From Bacillota bacterium (lineage in GTDB: Bacteria > Bacillota > Clostridia > Acetivibrionales > DTU013): a stretch of 64,000 nucleotides of DNA. This document shows, one piece after another, positions 52,317 through 61,087 of the stretch; the first letter of the stretch is position 1, and every line of letters starts with the position of its first letter. The stretch lies in NCBI GenBank assembly GCA_023412915.1, contig JAEZRE010000010.1:42651-106650 (forward strand). The letters run 5' to 3'. The position numbers and the translations under genes are program-made. A model generated the notes under the pieces. That model made no database searches, was not told the origin of the DNA, and saw nothing but the letters and a program-made list of their open reading frames with translations.

Positions 52317-53402
52317 TTCCGGCCTCGGCTTGCGGCGGATAAGCCAGTACAGCACCTTGTACCCGCGTTCGGCACAGCCTACCCGGCCGCCCCCGGCACA
52401 AGCGCACGCACACGCGCACGCGCATGCGCACGACGGTCTTCCGCCTCCGCCTCCGCCGCCTCTGCCTATACCGCCACCACCATGAAAGTTATGCGGATTG
52501 TTGATGAAGATTCCGCCCCGGTAACCGCCGCCATACCTGCCATTGATGTAGCTTCGCCTGCCCGAAACTCTGCCGAAGCTTGCAAGTATGGCAATAAAAA
52601 TGAATACTACAAAGAATATGACCCCAATGGCTCCGCCGCCCGAACTGCCGCTGCCGCCCGACGAAGCATTCCCCGGACCGCCGGAGTATCCAGAAGAACC
52701 TCCGGAGTATCCAGAAGAACCGGAATTGCCACCTATACTGCTTTCGTCCAGTTTGGAGAAGGAGGAGCGGGCGCAGGTGACAGTGTATAATACTGTCTTT
52801 TCTTTGGTCTTCATGTCACTGGTGACCCAGACAGCCTGCCCGGAACCGGTTTCATCCGGCTGGGGGATGAATTCGGGCGACTGCAGCGGGGAAGTGTCAA
52901 GCACCACCTTCATTTCCTTTATCTCCGCGAAATCGAACCACCCCGGCCTGAACTGGAACGAAACATTATTGCCGGCGCTGTTCAGCAAAGAGCGCTGCAA
53001 TATCGTAAAGTCGAGCTGAAAACGGTCTCCCGCTTTAGGGAGCTTGGTAAAATCGAGGTGTACCCATGAACCTCCGTTCGTATTTTCCGACGCTCCTGAC
53101 AAAAGAGGAGACGGGGAATAGTCAAGTAAAGCAAAATCAGGGTTCGGGACGCCTACTTCAAGATACTGTATATCTGCCGGGAAATCCGTTGTCGCTTCAT
53201 AATCCATTTTGTAATTGATATTGAAGCTGCCGTCCGGCTGGGGCGTCAAGGTGACAGTCATCTGATGGATGATGTCCGGAGGGGTCGCAGCTGCTGCGGG
53301 TATCACCGGGCAGGCTAGTAAAAGCGCTATTATCAGGAGCGCCGATAACAGTTTGAGTGCCGAGAGCCTCAAAAACCCCGGAGTCTGTTTGTTCGTCTTC
53401 AT
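52314..53402 (-). CDS. Membrane protein with Gly-rich, Cys-Ala-repeat tail (predicted radical SAM substrate)
   Basis: 362 residues (from ATG 53402). A signal peptide (about 1-36, AAAATPPD cut region) is followed by a beta-rich extracytoplasmic domain (about 40-215), a Gly/Ser/Tyr linker with repeated GSSGYSG, a membrane helix (about 258-277) and a cytoplasmic Gly-rich tail. The tail has six consecutive Cys-Ala pairs (about 325-336), flanked by GGGGGGG and GGG, with one more Cys in VGCAER. Cys codons (TGC, TGT) and Ala codons (GCA, GCG, GCT, GCC) vary, so the repeat is kept at protein level. It overlaps the radical SAM gene by four bases. I do not recognise the extracytoplasmic domain. Confidence 0.75.
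   Translation of the reverse strand: MKTNKQTPGFLRLSALKLLSALLIIALLLACPVIPAAAATPPDIIHQMTVTLTPQPDGSFNINYKMDYEATTDFPADIQYLEVGVPNPDFALLDYSPSPLLSGASENTNGGSWVHLDFTKLPKAGDRFQLDFTILQRSLLNSAGNNVSFQFRPGWFDFAEIKEMKVVLDTSPLQSPEFIPQPDETGSGQAVWVTSDMKTKEKTVLYTVTCARSSFSKLDESSIGGNSGSSGYSGGSSGYSGGPGNASSGGSGSSGGGAIGVIFFVVFIFIAILASFGRVSGRRSYINGRYGGGYRGGIFINNPHNFHGGGGIGRGGGGGGGRPSCACACACACACAGGGRVGCAERGYKVLYWLIRRKPRPE
52395..52430 (-). repeat. Cys-Ala codon repeat
   Basis: Twelve codons encoding (Cys-Ala)6, read on the minus strand from 52430 down to 52395. Codon use in the repeat is mixed, so this is not a simple-sequence expansion in DNA. Confidence 0.9.
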
Positions 53403-54787
53403 ACCGTATAGCCCTCCTTCAGTGCGCAAACAGGCCGTGCTGCACAGTTCCTGCGTATGTCTCTGCAGGCTTTGCCGTTCCATATGCTCTTCCAGGCTTG
53501 TGTGCGTATGTTTCCCAGACTCCGGCCGCTTACCCAGCTCTGGCAGGGAACTACGTCGCCGCCTGGCGCTACGGCCATATTCGAAAGGCACGCCCCGCAG
53601 ACAGGCGAACTCGGGAGTCCAAGTCCGGTTATTTCTTCGGCGCTGAGCCAGCCGGGTGATGTGAAGGAGATATCGGATTTTAATTCGTCGCAGACCTCCA
53701 CGGCTTTCTTCAATATATCCTTAAGCTCTGCGGGAGTTAGCGCTTTGCCCGCATTTATCTGTTCTACCGCGCCGCCCGCCGGAATGAGGTTGGAGCATCC
53801 GAAACAGCGGATTCCAAGACCGTGTGCAAAACGTATCGTGCTTTCCAGATCCCTGTTTTTATCGAGCAAAGGGGTGTTTATACTTGCCCCGAGCCCTGCA
53901 GCCACCGCGTTTCTGATGCCGGCGACCGTTTTCTCCCACGCGCCTTCCTTGCCGACCAATTCATCATGGATTTTCGGGTTATTTGAATATAGCGTTATCT
54001 GTATGCCGTCAAGACTTGCTTCCCTGAGAGCGCAGGCAAGCTCGGGAGTGAGAAGGAACGCGTTCGTATTGATGCGTGTCACGAACCAGGACGCATGGCG
54101 GACCAATTCCACGATATCGCTCCTCGTTAGAGGTTCTCCTCCGGTAAAGGTGAGCATAGGTATGCCGGCGTCCTTGCATTTATCTATTATCAGCTTCCAA
54201 TTGTCGGTGGACAGGGGTTCACTTATGTCCATGAGACTACCGCTTTCGGCATAGCAGCATGAGCATTCGAGAGGGCAGGCGCGCATACCGTTGACTGACA
54301 TGGGGGCGACCATAAGGTCCATTCTATGGGGTGCGGTCATATATTTGCAGTATTTTTCAATATCCAGTCCATTGAGCGTTCCCTCGGGGATATCACGGTT
54401 TGTTGCGATACTTACCGCAAGAGTTACGATTTCCTTGAGATCGTCCGAGACCATTTTGGGATCGGTTCCCGGATATAACTTTACAGTCCTTGTTACAACA
54501 GCTTTTTCGATCTGCTCGATCTCCTCCGGGTTAAGCTCATACTTATCCCTGCACTTCTCCTGAAGCTCCTCGAAAAATATCCTCAGTACTGCTGCCCAGG
54601 ACGGTCCCACAGGCAGGAACCACGTGCCGTTTATAATCAACTGGCTCGGCGGATCGCCGAACAGAACGGGCTTCGGAGGCACAAGATGCATCCTGGCGGC
54701 GCCCGGACCTTCAGGATCCAAGGTGGCGTGCGCTACTCCGGCCTGCCATGTTTTTCTTTTCCTCTCCAGATTGGGTAGCAAAATCAT
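53399..54787 (-). CDS. Radical SAM/SPASM-like maturase
   Basis: 462 residues from ATG 54787. The canonical CxxxCxxC [4Fe-4S] motif is in RACPLECSCCY (C171, C175, C178), with the GGEPL motif near 218. The C-terminal region has CGACLSN, VVPCQSW and two more Cys-containing segments (NCAARPVC), as in SPASM-type auxiliary cluster domains that modify peptides. The N-terminal about 150 residues are unusual and could hold a substrate-recognition domain. The last codons overlap (ATGA) the start of the Cys-Ala membrane protein, which I infer is the substrate. The start TTG 54808 was rejected because ATG 54787 has GAGG at proper spacing. Confidence 0.8.
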   Translation of the reverse strand: MILLPNLERKRKTWQAGVAHATLDPEGPGAARMHLVPPKPVLFGDPPSQLIINGTWFLPVGPSWAAVLRIFFEELQEKCRDKYELNPEEIEQIEKAVVTRTVKLYPGTDPKMVSDDLKEIVTLAVSIATNRDIPEGTLNGLDIEKYCKYMTAPHRMDLMVAPMSVNGMRACPLECSCCYAESGSLMDISEPLSTDNWKLIIDKCKDAGIPMLTFTGGEPLTRSDIVELVRHASWFVTRINTNAFLLTPELACALREASLDGIQITLYSNNPKIHDELVGKEGAWEKTVAGIRNAVAAGLGASINTPLLDKNRDLESTIRFAHGLGIRCFGCSNLIPAGGAVEQINAGKALTPAELKDILKKAVEVCDELKSDISFTSPGWLSAEEITGLGLPSSPVCGACLSNMAVAPGGDVVPCQSWVSGRSLGNIRTQAWKSIWNGKACRDIRRNCAARPVCALKEGYTV

Positions 54788-54857
54788 AGCTTTTACCTCG
54801 TTTAACAAATACTGTTTACCATATTATACGGTAAAAAAACTGCATATACAAACCTAG

Positions 54858-54887
54858 TTGCGCCAAATGGCAGATATTTTATATAAT
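54858..54887 (+). promoter_or_regulatory. Candidate promoter for glycosyltransferase
   Basis: TTGCGC (54858-54863), 18-bp spacer, TATAAT (54882-54887), 80 bp before the ATG at 54967. Confidence 0.45.
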
Positions 54888-54966
54888 AAGAATAAACCAG
54901 ACATTTTTCGAATAAATGAGTATGAATCTGTAGAACCAATCGTTAGGAATAAAAGGAAGCAGGAAT

Positions 54967-56148
54967 ATGAAAATACTTATAACTACAGATGTATTCAAAC
55001 CCGTGGTCAATGGTGTGGTCACATCCGTGTTGATATTGTATGAGCAATTGAAGAAGCAGGGGCATGATGTCCGTATACTGACGCTTTCCAACGACAGATG
55101 GTCGAGAAAGGAAAAGGACGTCTATTACATAGGGGCGCTGCCTGCATTTCTGTACCCGAACGCCAGAATGACCGTGCGAATCGGCCATCGTTACATTGAG
55201 GAACTTATAAACTGGCAGCCCGATATCATACATACGCAGACGGAGTTCTCTACTTATTTTTTTGCACGCAGGATAGCCAAAAAATTGAATATACCCATCG
55301 TACACACCTATCATACGATGTACGAGGACTATGCGCATTACTTCATCAAGAGCAGGAAGCTGGGCCGGATATGCGTAGCGGCGTATTCACGCATGCTTTT
55401 GTCGAAGACGCAGGCGGTCGTGACCCCGACGCAGAAGGTTCAGAACGTACTTAGAAATTACGGCGTAAAGAAAGAGATGTTCAGGATACCTACCGGGATC
55501 CAGCTGGGCCGTTTTTCGAAACCGCTCTCCGATGAGCAAAGGCTCGAATTGAAAAAATCGCTCGGCATAGGTGAAAAGGACAGCATCCTGCTTTCAGTTG
55601 GCAGGCTTGGCAAGGAAAAGAACATACAGGAACTGATAGGTTTCATGGCGAGGCTCAGAGATCGCAATATCGCTGTAAAACTCCTCATAGTCGGAGACGG
55701 CCCTTACAGGAAGGAGCTCGAGAGCGAAGTCCATGAGCTCGGTCTTGAAGGCACTGTGATATTTACTGGGATGGTTCCGCAGGAAAGAGTCCCGGATTAT
55801 TACCACCTGGGGGACATTTTTGTGAACGCTTCCGTTTCCGAAACGCAGGGACTTACATATATAGAGGCGATGGCTAGCGGACTTCCGCTGCTGTGCAGAC
55901 GGGACGAATGCCTGACGAACGTTATAGAACAGGGCGAAAATGGGTTTGTGTATGAGAACGAGGGTGAATTCATCGAATACGTATTGAAAATGATCGATGA
56001 TCCTTCTTTCAGCAGGCAGTTAAGAAAAAACGCCGAGGACAAATCGATGGAATTTGCCGCGGAAAATTTCAGCGCGGCCATAGAACGCGCATACAGGCGG
56101 GTATGCTGTGAATATTGTCCGGAACAATTGGACCGGACCGGAGCCTGA
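54967..56148 (+). CDS. Glycosyltransferase family 4 (diacylglycerol glucosyltransferase-like)
   Basis: 393 residues of GT-B fold. The N-terminal DVFKPVVNGVVTSV motif and the EX7E motif (ETQGLTYIE, about 300) near the C-terminus match GT4 enzymes; the nearest functional type known to me is the 1,2-diacylglycerol 3-alpha-glucosyltransferase group, which makes glycolipids or teichoic acid anchors. It is cytoplasmic, membrane-associated (inference). GGAAGCAGGA ribosome site before the ATG. Confidence 0.88.
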   Translation: MKILITTDVFKPVVNGVVTSVLILYEQLKKQGHDVRILTLSNDRWSRKEKDVYYIGALPAFLYPNARMTVRIGHRYIEELINWQPDIIHTQTEFSTYFFARRIAKKLNIPIVHTYHTMYEDYAHYFIKSRKLGRICVAAYSRMLLSKTQAVVTPTQKVQNVLRNYGVKKEMFRIPTGIQLGRFSKPLSDEQRLELKKSLGIGEKDSILLSVGRLGKEKNIQELIGFMARLRDRNIAVKLLIVGDGPYRKELESEVHELGLEGTVIFTGMVPQERVPDYYHLGDIFVNASVSETQGLTYIEAMASGLPLLCRRDECLTNVIEQGENGFVYENEGEFIEYVLKMIDDPSFSRQLRKNAEDKSMEFAAENFSAAIERAYRRVCCEYCPEQLDRTGA

Positions 56149-56276
56149 CTCAAACTTCATTTGTATTGGTATTGAAAAAGTGGGCGGTAATATGCCCTGA
56201 TTATTGAAATATGAGGCTCTTAATGGTAATATGAGAGGGTCGTACAGCAGGTAATATATCTATGAGGTGACATAAT

Positions 56277-57281
56277 ATGAACAGGCCATGTATTGTAATA
56301 CCAATGGGAGATCCGGCCGGGGTAGGACCCGAGATAACGGTCAAAGCGCTCGCAGACGCGGAGCTTTACAACATATGCAGACCGGTCGTAACGGGAGACC
56401 GCAAAGTAATTGAAAAGGCATTGCGATGCTGCAGTCTGGACCTCGAGCTCAACACTGTAAAATCAGCCTCCGAGGGCGTGTATAAAAAAGGCGCCATCGA
56501 CCTTGTAGATCTGCAAAACGTCGACATAAATACTCTTAAAATTGGGGAAGTACAGGCACAAGGCGGCAAAGCCGCATTCGAATACATCAAAAAGTCCGTG
56601 GATATGGCGCTTGCCCATGAAGTGGACGCTATAGCCACAACTCCTATAAACAAGGAATCCTTGAAAGCCGCAAAGGTAGATTACATAGGCCATACGGAAA
56701 TATTGGCCGGATTGACGGGCACGCATGATCCTCTGACGATGTTTGAAGTCCGAAATATGCGCGTGTTTTTCCTTACCCGGCATGTTTCCCTCCGTAAGGC
56801 GTGCGACCTGATCACAAAGGAGCGGCTCATGGATTACATCGAGAGATGCACCGAAGCGCTGAGACGGCTTGGCATTACGGAGGGTACGATGGCCGTTGCC
56901 GGTCTGAATCCGCACTCCGGTGAACACGGGCTCTTCGGTGATGAAGAGGTCACAAGTGTTGCTCCTGCGGTGGAGGAAGCGCACAGACTGGGGTATGACG
57001 TAACAGGACCGGTAGGCGCGGACTCGGTATTCCACATGGCGCTGACGGGCAGGTTCAATTCTGTTCTGTCGCTTTATCACGACCAGGGGCACATAGCCAC
57101 CAAGACGCTTGATTTTGAAAGAACTATTGCGCTGACCATAGGCCTGCCGTTTTTGAGGACGTCGGTGGACCACGGCACCGCCTTTGATATAGCCGGGACG
57201 GGCAAAGCCAGCGAGATCAGCATGGTGGAAGCCATCAGGCTGGCAGCGAAGTATGCGCCAAACTACAATCTGAAAGCTTAA
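56277..57281 (+). CDS. pdxA: 4-hydroxythreonine-4-phosphate dehydrogenase family (PdxA/PdxA2)
   Basis: 334 residues, full-length PdxA. MGDPAGVGPEI at the start, metal-binding His in GHTEIL (about 139) and YHDQGHI (about 263-269), and the C-terminal SVDHGTAFDIAGTGKA are the hallmarks. PdxA oxidises 4-phosphohydroxythreonine in pyridoxal phosphate synthesis; PdxA2 relatives oxidise sugar-acid phosphates (with a DUF1537 kinase). No kinase or other PLP gene is adjacent, so the role is unsettled. AGGTGACATA before ATG. Ends in a strong terminator. Confidence 0.88.
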   Translation: MNRPCIVIPMGDPAGVGPEITVKALADAELYNICRPVVTGDRKVIEKALRCCSLDLELNTVKSASEGVYKKGAIDLVDLQNVDINTLKIGEVQAQGGKAAFEYIKKSVDMALAHEVDAIATTPINKESLKAAKVDYIGHTEILAGLTGTHDPLTMFEVRNMRVFFLTRHVSLRKACDLITKERLMDYIERCTEALRRLGITEGTMAVAGLNPHSGEHGLFGDEEVTSVAPAVEEAHRLGYDVTGPVGADSVFHMALTGRFNSVLSLYHDQGHIATKTLDFERTIALTIGLPFLRTSVDHGTAFDIAGTGKASEISMVEAIRLAAKYAPNYNLKA

Positions 57282-57294
57282 TTATGATTATTAG

Positions 57295-57327
57295 AAAGCA
57301 GCCTGAAATTCTTCAGACTGCTTTTTT
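57295..57327 (+). terminator. Rho-independent terminator after pdxA
   Basis: AAAGCAG-CCTGAA / TTCAG-ACTGCTTT forms a stem with a small internal loop, followed by TTTTTT. Confidence 0.8.
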
Positions 57328-57366
57328 AAAGTGCATCCGGCTAAAGCCGGACCAAACTTACCTTTG

Positions 57367-58785
57367 TCAGGCTGACAGCGGAAGTTCGACGTAGAAAGTC
57401 GTCTTTTCGTTTATTATGCTCTTGGCATATATCCTGCCCTTATGCTGTTCTATGGTCGCCTTCGCGATGGAAAGTCCCAGACCGTAGCCTCCGAGCGCAC
57501 GTGATCTCGACTTGTCGACACGGTAGAAACGGTCGAAGATCCTTCCGAGCTGGTCTTCGGGTATACCTTCGCCTGTGTTTGAAATTCCAAGCACAATATC
57601 ATTGTGGCGCCGCCTTAGCGAAATGTCTACCGAACCCTTTGGATTCGTATATTTAAGCGCATTATCCAGAAGTATCAAAACGACTTCCTTGATTTCTTCA
57701 TTATTCCCGTATGTTGAAAGATGCGGTTCTATATCATAGTGCAGTGAAAGGTCGTGTTCATAAATTATCGCTTCCATGGTCAGGATAGCGTTTTGGACAG
57801 TCTCACTCATATCAAATGCCGTAAATATCATTTTCCTTTCGGAACGGTCCACCTGTGTTAGATAGAGCAGGTCATTCGTGAGCTTTGCCATCCTGACCGA
57901 GGCGGATTTTATATATTCTAGCCATTTTGACTGGTTTTCGATAGTGTCAGAGCTATTTGAAAGCAGTACGTCGACATTTGTACTGATGACAGCCAGCGGG
58001 GTCTTGAGTTCATGGGAAGCGTCTGCAATAAACTGCTTTTGCTTTTCAAATGCATCCTTTACAGGCTTGATGGACTTGTTTGCAAAAAACCTGCTGATAA
58101 GGTAGATCAGTATCAGCATTATCAATGCAACTGCAAGGAAGGTATAGATCAGGTTTGTCAGTATGCTCTGCTGGGATGATATATCCAGGAACGTCACCCT
58201 GTAGCCGTTAGCCAGGGGTTTGATGCTATATGCCCAGTGATTGCCGTCGAGTTTGAATTTCCCATGTTCCTTGTTTTGTGATACCGCGACCTTTTTTGCC
58301 TCTTCATAAAAGGAAGCATCCATCTTGAATAGTGAAACTATAGTTTTAAGGTTCCATTGACTGTCCGTAACGAGCGCAAAGGTAACAAAACGGTCTGCGG
58401 GCTGCTTGCCGCCGTCTGCCGACGGCTGAGCGGAATTGTTCCGGACCGGATCGTTTTTTACCGAATTATTCTGGGTCGTCCCGTTCTGTCCCGGGTTACT
58501 CTGTCCGGTTTCAATACTTCCGCCTGCTTTACGGGCCGCCGAGTTTCCCGCCTCTGGCCTGACAAGGCTGGAAGCCGCATTCTGCGTGAATTTGGATTTA
58601 TCAGACGGAATCAGCATAAATACATCCTCACGGTTGAAGGCGGATATCCTGCGAAGGTTCACGTTGATTTCGTTGTTGACGTTTTTATATGTAATAAAAT
58701 ATATCGACGCAAACGATATAAGCATCGTTATCGAAATGATGGCCATATTCAATATGAGAAAACGGTTCCTGAGCTTTGTGAACAT
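57367..58785 (-). CDS. Two-component sensor histidine kinase
   Basis: 472 residues: two membrane helices (about 12-32 and 220-240) with an extracytoplasmic loop containing an Asn/Gln/Gly-rich low-complexity segment (about 75-125), a cytoplasmic HisKA motif (ADASHELKTPLAV) and HATPase_c (N box LLDNALKYTNP, GEGIPE, GYGLGLS). It phosphorylates the response regulator encoded upstream. Start and stop overlap by one base (TAATG), so they are translationally coupled. The signal is unknown; the low-complexity insert is unusual. Confidence 0.92.
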   Translation of the reverse strand: MFTKLRNRFLILNMAIISITMLISFASIYFITYKNVNNEINVNLRRISAFNREDVFMLIPSDKSKFTQNAASSLVRPEAGNSAARKAGGSIETGQSNPGQNGTTQNNSVKNDPVRNNSAQPSADGGKQPADRFVTFALVTDSQWNLKTIVSLFKMDASFYEEAKKVAVSQNKEHGKFKLDGNHWAYSIKPLANGYRVTFLDISSQQSILTNLIYTFLAVALIMLILIYLISRFFANKSIKPVKDAFEKQKQFIADASHELKTPLAVISTNVDVLLSNSSDTIENQSKWLEYIKSASVRMAKLTNDLLYLTQVDRSERKMIFTAFDMSETVQNAILTMEAIIYEHDLSLHYDIEPHLSTYGNNEEIKEVVLILLDNALKYTNPKGSVDISLRRRHNDIVLGISNTGEGIPEDQLGRIFDRFYRVDKSRSRALGGYGLGLSIAKATIEQHKGRIYAKSIINEKTTFYVELPLSA

Positions 58786-59465
58786 TATTCCTGCCTCACC
58801 TCCAGAATATAGCCTACCCCTCTCACAGTGCCTATCGATACGGATGAATCCAGGTAGGCAAGCTTCTTTCTGAGAAATGAGATATAAACTTCGACATTAT
58901 TATGTTCGGCAGCCGAATCAAAACCCCAAAGCTTTTCTATAACCAATTCCTTGGAAGTAACTGCATTTTTCCTTGTCATGAGCAGTTCGAGCAATTCGCT
59001 TTCTTTCAGTATCAGTTTAATCTCCTTAGGCCCTCTGACAAGCTTAAGATTGCCGGTATTGAGCTCTATATCCCCAAATTTTACAGCGCTGTCGGGTATT
59101 ACCTCGCCCCTCCGCCTGGACGCCGCTCTGATTCTTGCCAGCAGTTCCTCCGTTGCAAAGGGTTTGGCAAGGTAATCGTCAGCCCCGCTGTCAAGCCCTG
59201 TTACCTTGTCGGCGATTTCTCCTTTTGCAGTGAGCAGGATAACAGGCGTTGATAAGCCTTCCTTCCTTAAGTTTTTCAAAACGCTTATGCCATCCATCCC
59301 GGGCAGCATTATGTCGAGCAATATCAGGTCATATATGCCCGTAAGCGCGTTATCGAGGCCGGACAGACCGTCATTCACGGCGTCGGCCGAATAGTTGTTT
59401 TTTCTGAGTATTTGCATAAGCGCTTCCGCCAGGTATGTCTCATCCTCAATAATCAGTATCCTCAT
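58785..59465 (-). CDS. OmpR-family response regulator
   Basis: 226 residues from ATG 59465 (237 if started at 59498). The receiver domain has the Asp phosphorylation site in LLLDIMLPGMDG and conserved Lys in LTAKGE; the winged-helix C-terminal domain ends with GTVRGVGYILE. Partner of the histidine kinase with which it overlaps by one base. The MRILIIEDE start is the typical N-terminus and is preferred. Confidence 0.93.
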   Translation of the reverse strand: MRILIIEDETYLAEALMQILRKNNYSADAVNDGLSGLDNALTGIYDLILLDIMLPGMDGISVLKNLRKEGLSTPVILLTAKGEIADKVTGLDSGADDYLAKPFATEELLARIRAASRRRGEVIPDSAVKFGDIELNTGNLKLVRGPKEIKLILKESELLELLMTRKNAVTSKELVIEKLWGFDSAAEHNNVEVYISFLRKKLAYLDSSVSIGTVRGVGYILEVRQE

Positions 59466-59515
59466 AGGCAACCGCTTTCTATTATTTTGTACTTCCATTG
59501 CTTTAGACCGGAAAG

Positions 59516-59542
59516 GGACATTCCATCGTTAGAGGACATTCC
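59516..59542. promoter_or_regulatory. Direct repeats upstream of the response regulator
   Basis: GGACATTCC at 59516-59524 and 59534-59542, 18 bp apart (about two helical turns), between the regulator gene and a minus-strand TATAAT at 59567-59572. Could be sites for the phosphorylated regulator itself (autoregulation); inference. Confidence 0.45.
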
Positions 59543-59566
59543 TTGCTTATATTGTTTTCCCTTTAC

Positions 59567-59572
59567 ATTATA
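59567..59572 (-). promoter_or_regulatory. Candidate minus-strand -10 box of the two-component operon
   Basis: TATAAT read on the minus strand (59572 down to 59567), about 70-100 bp before the response regulator start. It sits just upstream of the GGACATTCC repeats in that direction. No convincing -35. Confidence 0.35.
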
Positions 59573-59697
59573 ACACCGGGAAGCTTTAGCCAACCTTAAA
59601 TGTACGCATAGGCAGTCGGACTTTGCATATGCTTATGATTAAACCGCCCATTTATGGGGATATATACAAAATATAAATGCTTGGAAGGGGATTGTAA

Positions 59698-61044
59698 ATG
59701 GAGCAGTATAATATAGACAAAGCCAGGAATACAGGAAAGGTTAAAATGGTCAGGTGCTTGATCTGCGGTGCGACCTTCGACGCAGCGCTGGAAAAATGCC
59801 CGGTTTGCGGCGTAGGGCCCGAGTATTTCGAACCCTACGAGGAAGAGGAAACTACATACCGGAAGGACACAGGGGAAGTGTTCGTTATTCTTGGAAACGG
59901 CGCTGCCGGACTAAGTGCGGCGGAGGCGATCCGAGAGCGAAACGGAACCTGTACTGTCATAATGGTTTCGGACGAGCCTTATCTGAGCTACAACCGCCCG
60001 ATGCTGACAAAATCCCTCGAAAGCTTGAAAAATGCCGAAGAGATAGCAATCCATGACCGCGAATGGTATGACAGTAATAAGATAACGAATATACTTGGCG
60101 TAAGGGTAACGAAGCTCGATACCGCCGCCAAAACGGTAAAATTGGGTGACGGGAGTGAGCTGAAGTACGATAAATGCATATATGCGCTGGGCTCGGAATG
60201 CTTCATTCCTCCGATAACCGGCGCGGACAAGCCGGAAGTAGTCGCTGTGCGACGTATGGATGATGTCCTTAAGGTCGGGGCCCTTTCAGCGAAGGTAAAG
60301 AATACCGTTGTCATAGGTGGCGGCGTCCTTGGCCTGGAGTCTGCGTGGGGGATGCACAGGGGCGGCAGCAGGGTCACCGTCCTGGAAGTCGCCGACAAGC
60401 TGATGGTGCGTCAGCTCGACGATGCCGGTGGAGAGCTGATCGCCAACATAATCGTTGACGCGGGGATAGACTTCAGGATCAACGCCGCAATAACAGAGGT
60501 AATCGGCAACGGTTCCGTGACGGGAGTCAAACTGGAGGACGGTACCGTATACCCGGCCGACCTCGTGATAATATCGGCGGGTGTACGCGCCAATATCGCG
60601 GTAGCTAAGGAAGCGGGTATCGAGACGGAGAGAAGCGTCATAGTCAATGAAAGGATGGAGACCAGCGCTCCGGGCGTTTATGCCTGCGGCGACTGCGCAC
60701 AATTCAACGGCATCAATTATGCCATATGGCCTCAGGCGCTTGAAATGGGCAGAATAGCCGGGGCAAACGCAGCAGGTGATAGTGTTTCCTACAAACCAGT
60801 CCCGGCGGCCCTTACCTTTGAAGGTATGAATACGACTCTGTTCGCGGCCGGAAATAACGGCAGGACACCAGGTGTGCATTACAAAACCGCAGAGGTCAGG
60901 GATCCGGCAAACAAAGTATATGAAAAGTATTACTTTGCGGACGAAGGGCTGGCGGGTGTCATTTTGATCGGAGACACCTCAAGGCTGGGCGAACTGACGT
61001 CTGCACTAAACGAAAAAAGAAAATATAACGGTTTGAAGTTTTAA
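59698..61044 (+). CDS. Rubredoxin-like domain fused to FAD-dependent NAD(P)H oxidoreductase
   Basis: 448 residues. Residues 17-45 form a rubredoxin-like zinc/iron ribbon (C20, C23, C34, C37). The rest is a pyridine-nucleotide-disulfide oxidoreductase-type flavoprotein with GNGAAGLSAAEA (FAD), GGGVLGLESAWG (NAD(P)H) and YACGDCAQF near the end. Such enzymes reduce rubredoxin or rubrerythrin in oxygen/peroxide detoxification of anaerobes (known family role; the partner here is not seen). The start ATG follows GGAAGGGGATTGTAA. Confidence 0.88.
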   Translation: MEQYNIDKARNTGKVKMVRCLICGATFDAALEKCPVCGVGPEYFEPYEEEETTYRKDTGEVFVILGNGAAGLSAAEAIRERNGTCTVIMVSDEPYLSYNRPMLTKSLESLKNAEEIAIHDREWYDSNKITNILGVRVTKLDTAAKTVKLGDGSELKYDKCIYALGSECFIPPITGADKPEVVAVRRMDDVLKVGALSAKVKNTVVIGGGVLGLESAWGMHRGGSRVTVLEVADKLMVRQLDDAGGELIANIIVDAGIDFRINAAITEVIGNGSVTGVKLEDGTVYPADLVIISAGVRANIAVAKEAGIETERSVIVNERMETSAPGVYACGDCAQFNGINYAIWPQALEMGRIAGANAAGDSVSYKPVPAALTFEGMNTTLFAAGNNGRTPGVHYKTAEVRDPANKVYEKYYFADEGLAGVILIGDTSRLGELTSALNEKRKYNGLKF

Positions 61045-61087
61045 TGTGGTAAAATTGGTTATCGATGCATAGAAATGGGGGGTTATT

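Noticed and set aside
52395..52740. CRISPR-like or simple-repeat array around the Gly-rich and Cys-Ala coding tracts
   Set aside because: The repeats are in-frame protein repeats with varied codons and no spacers.
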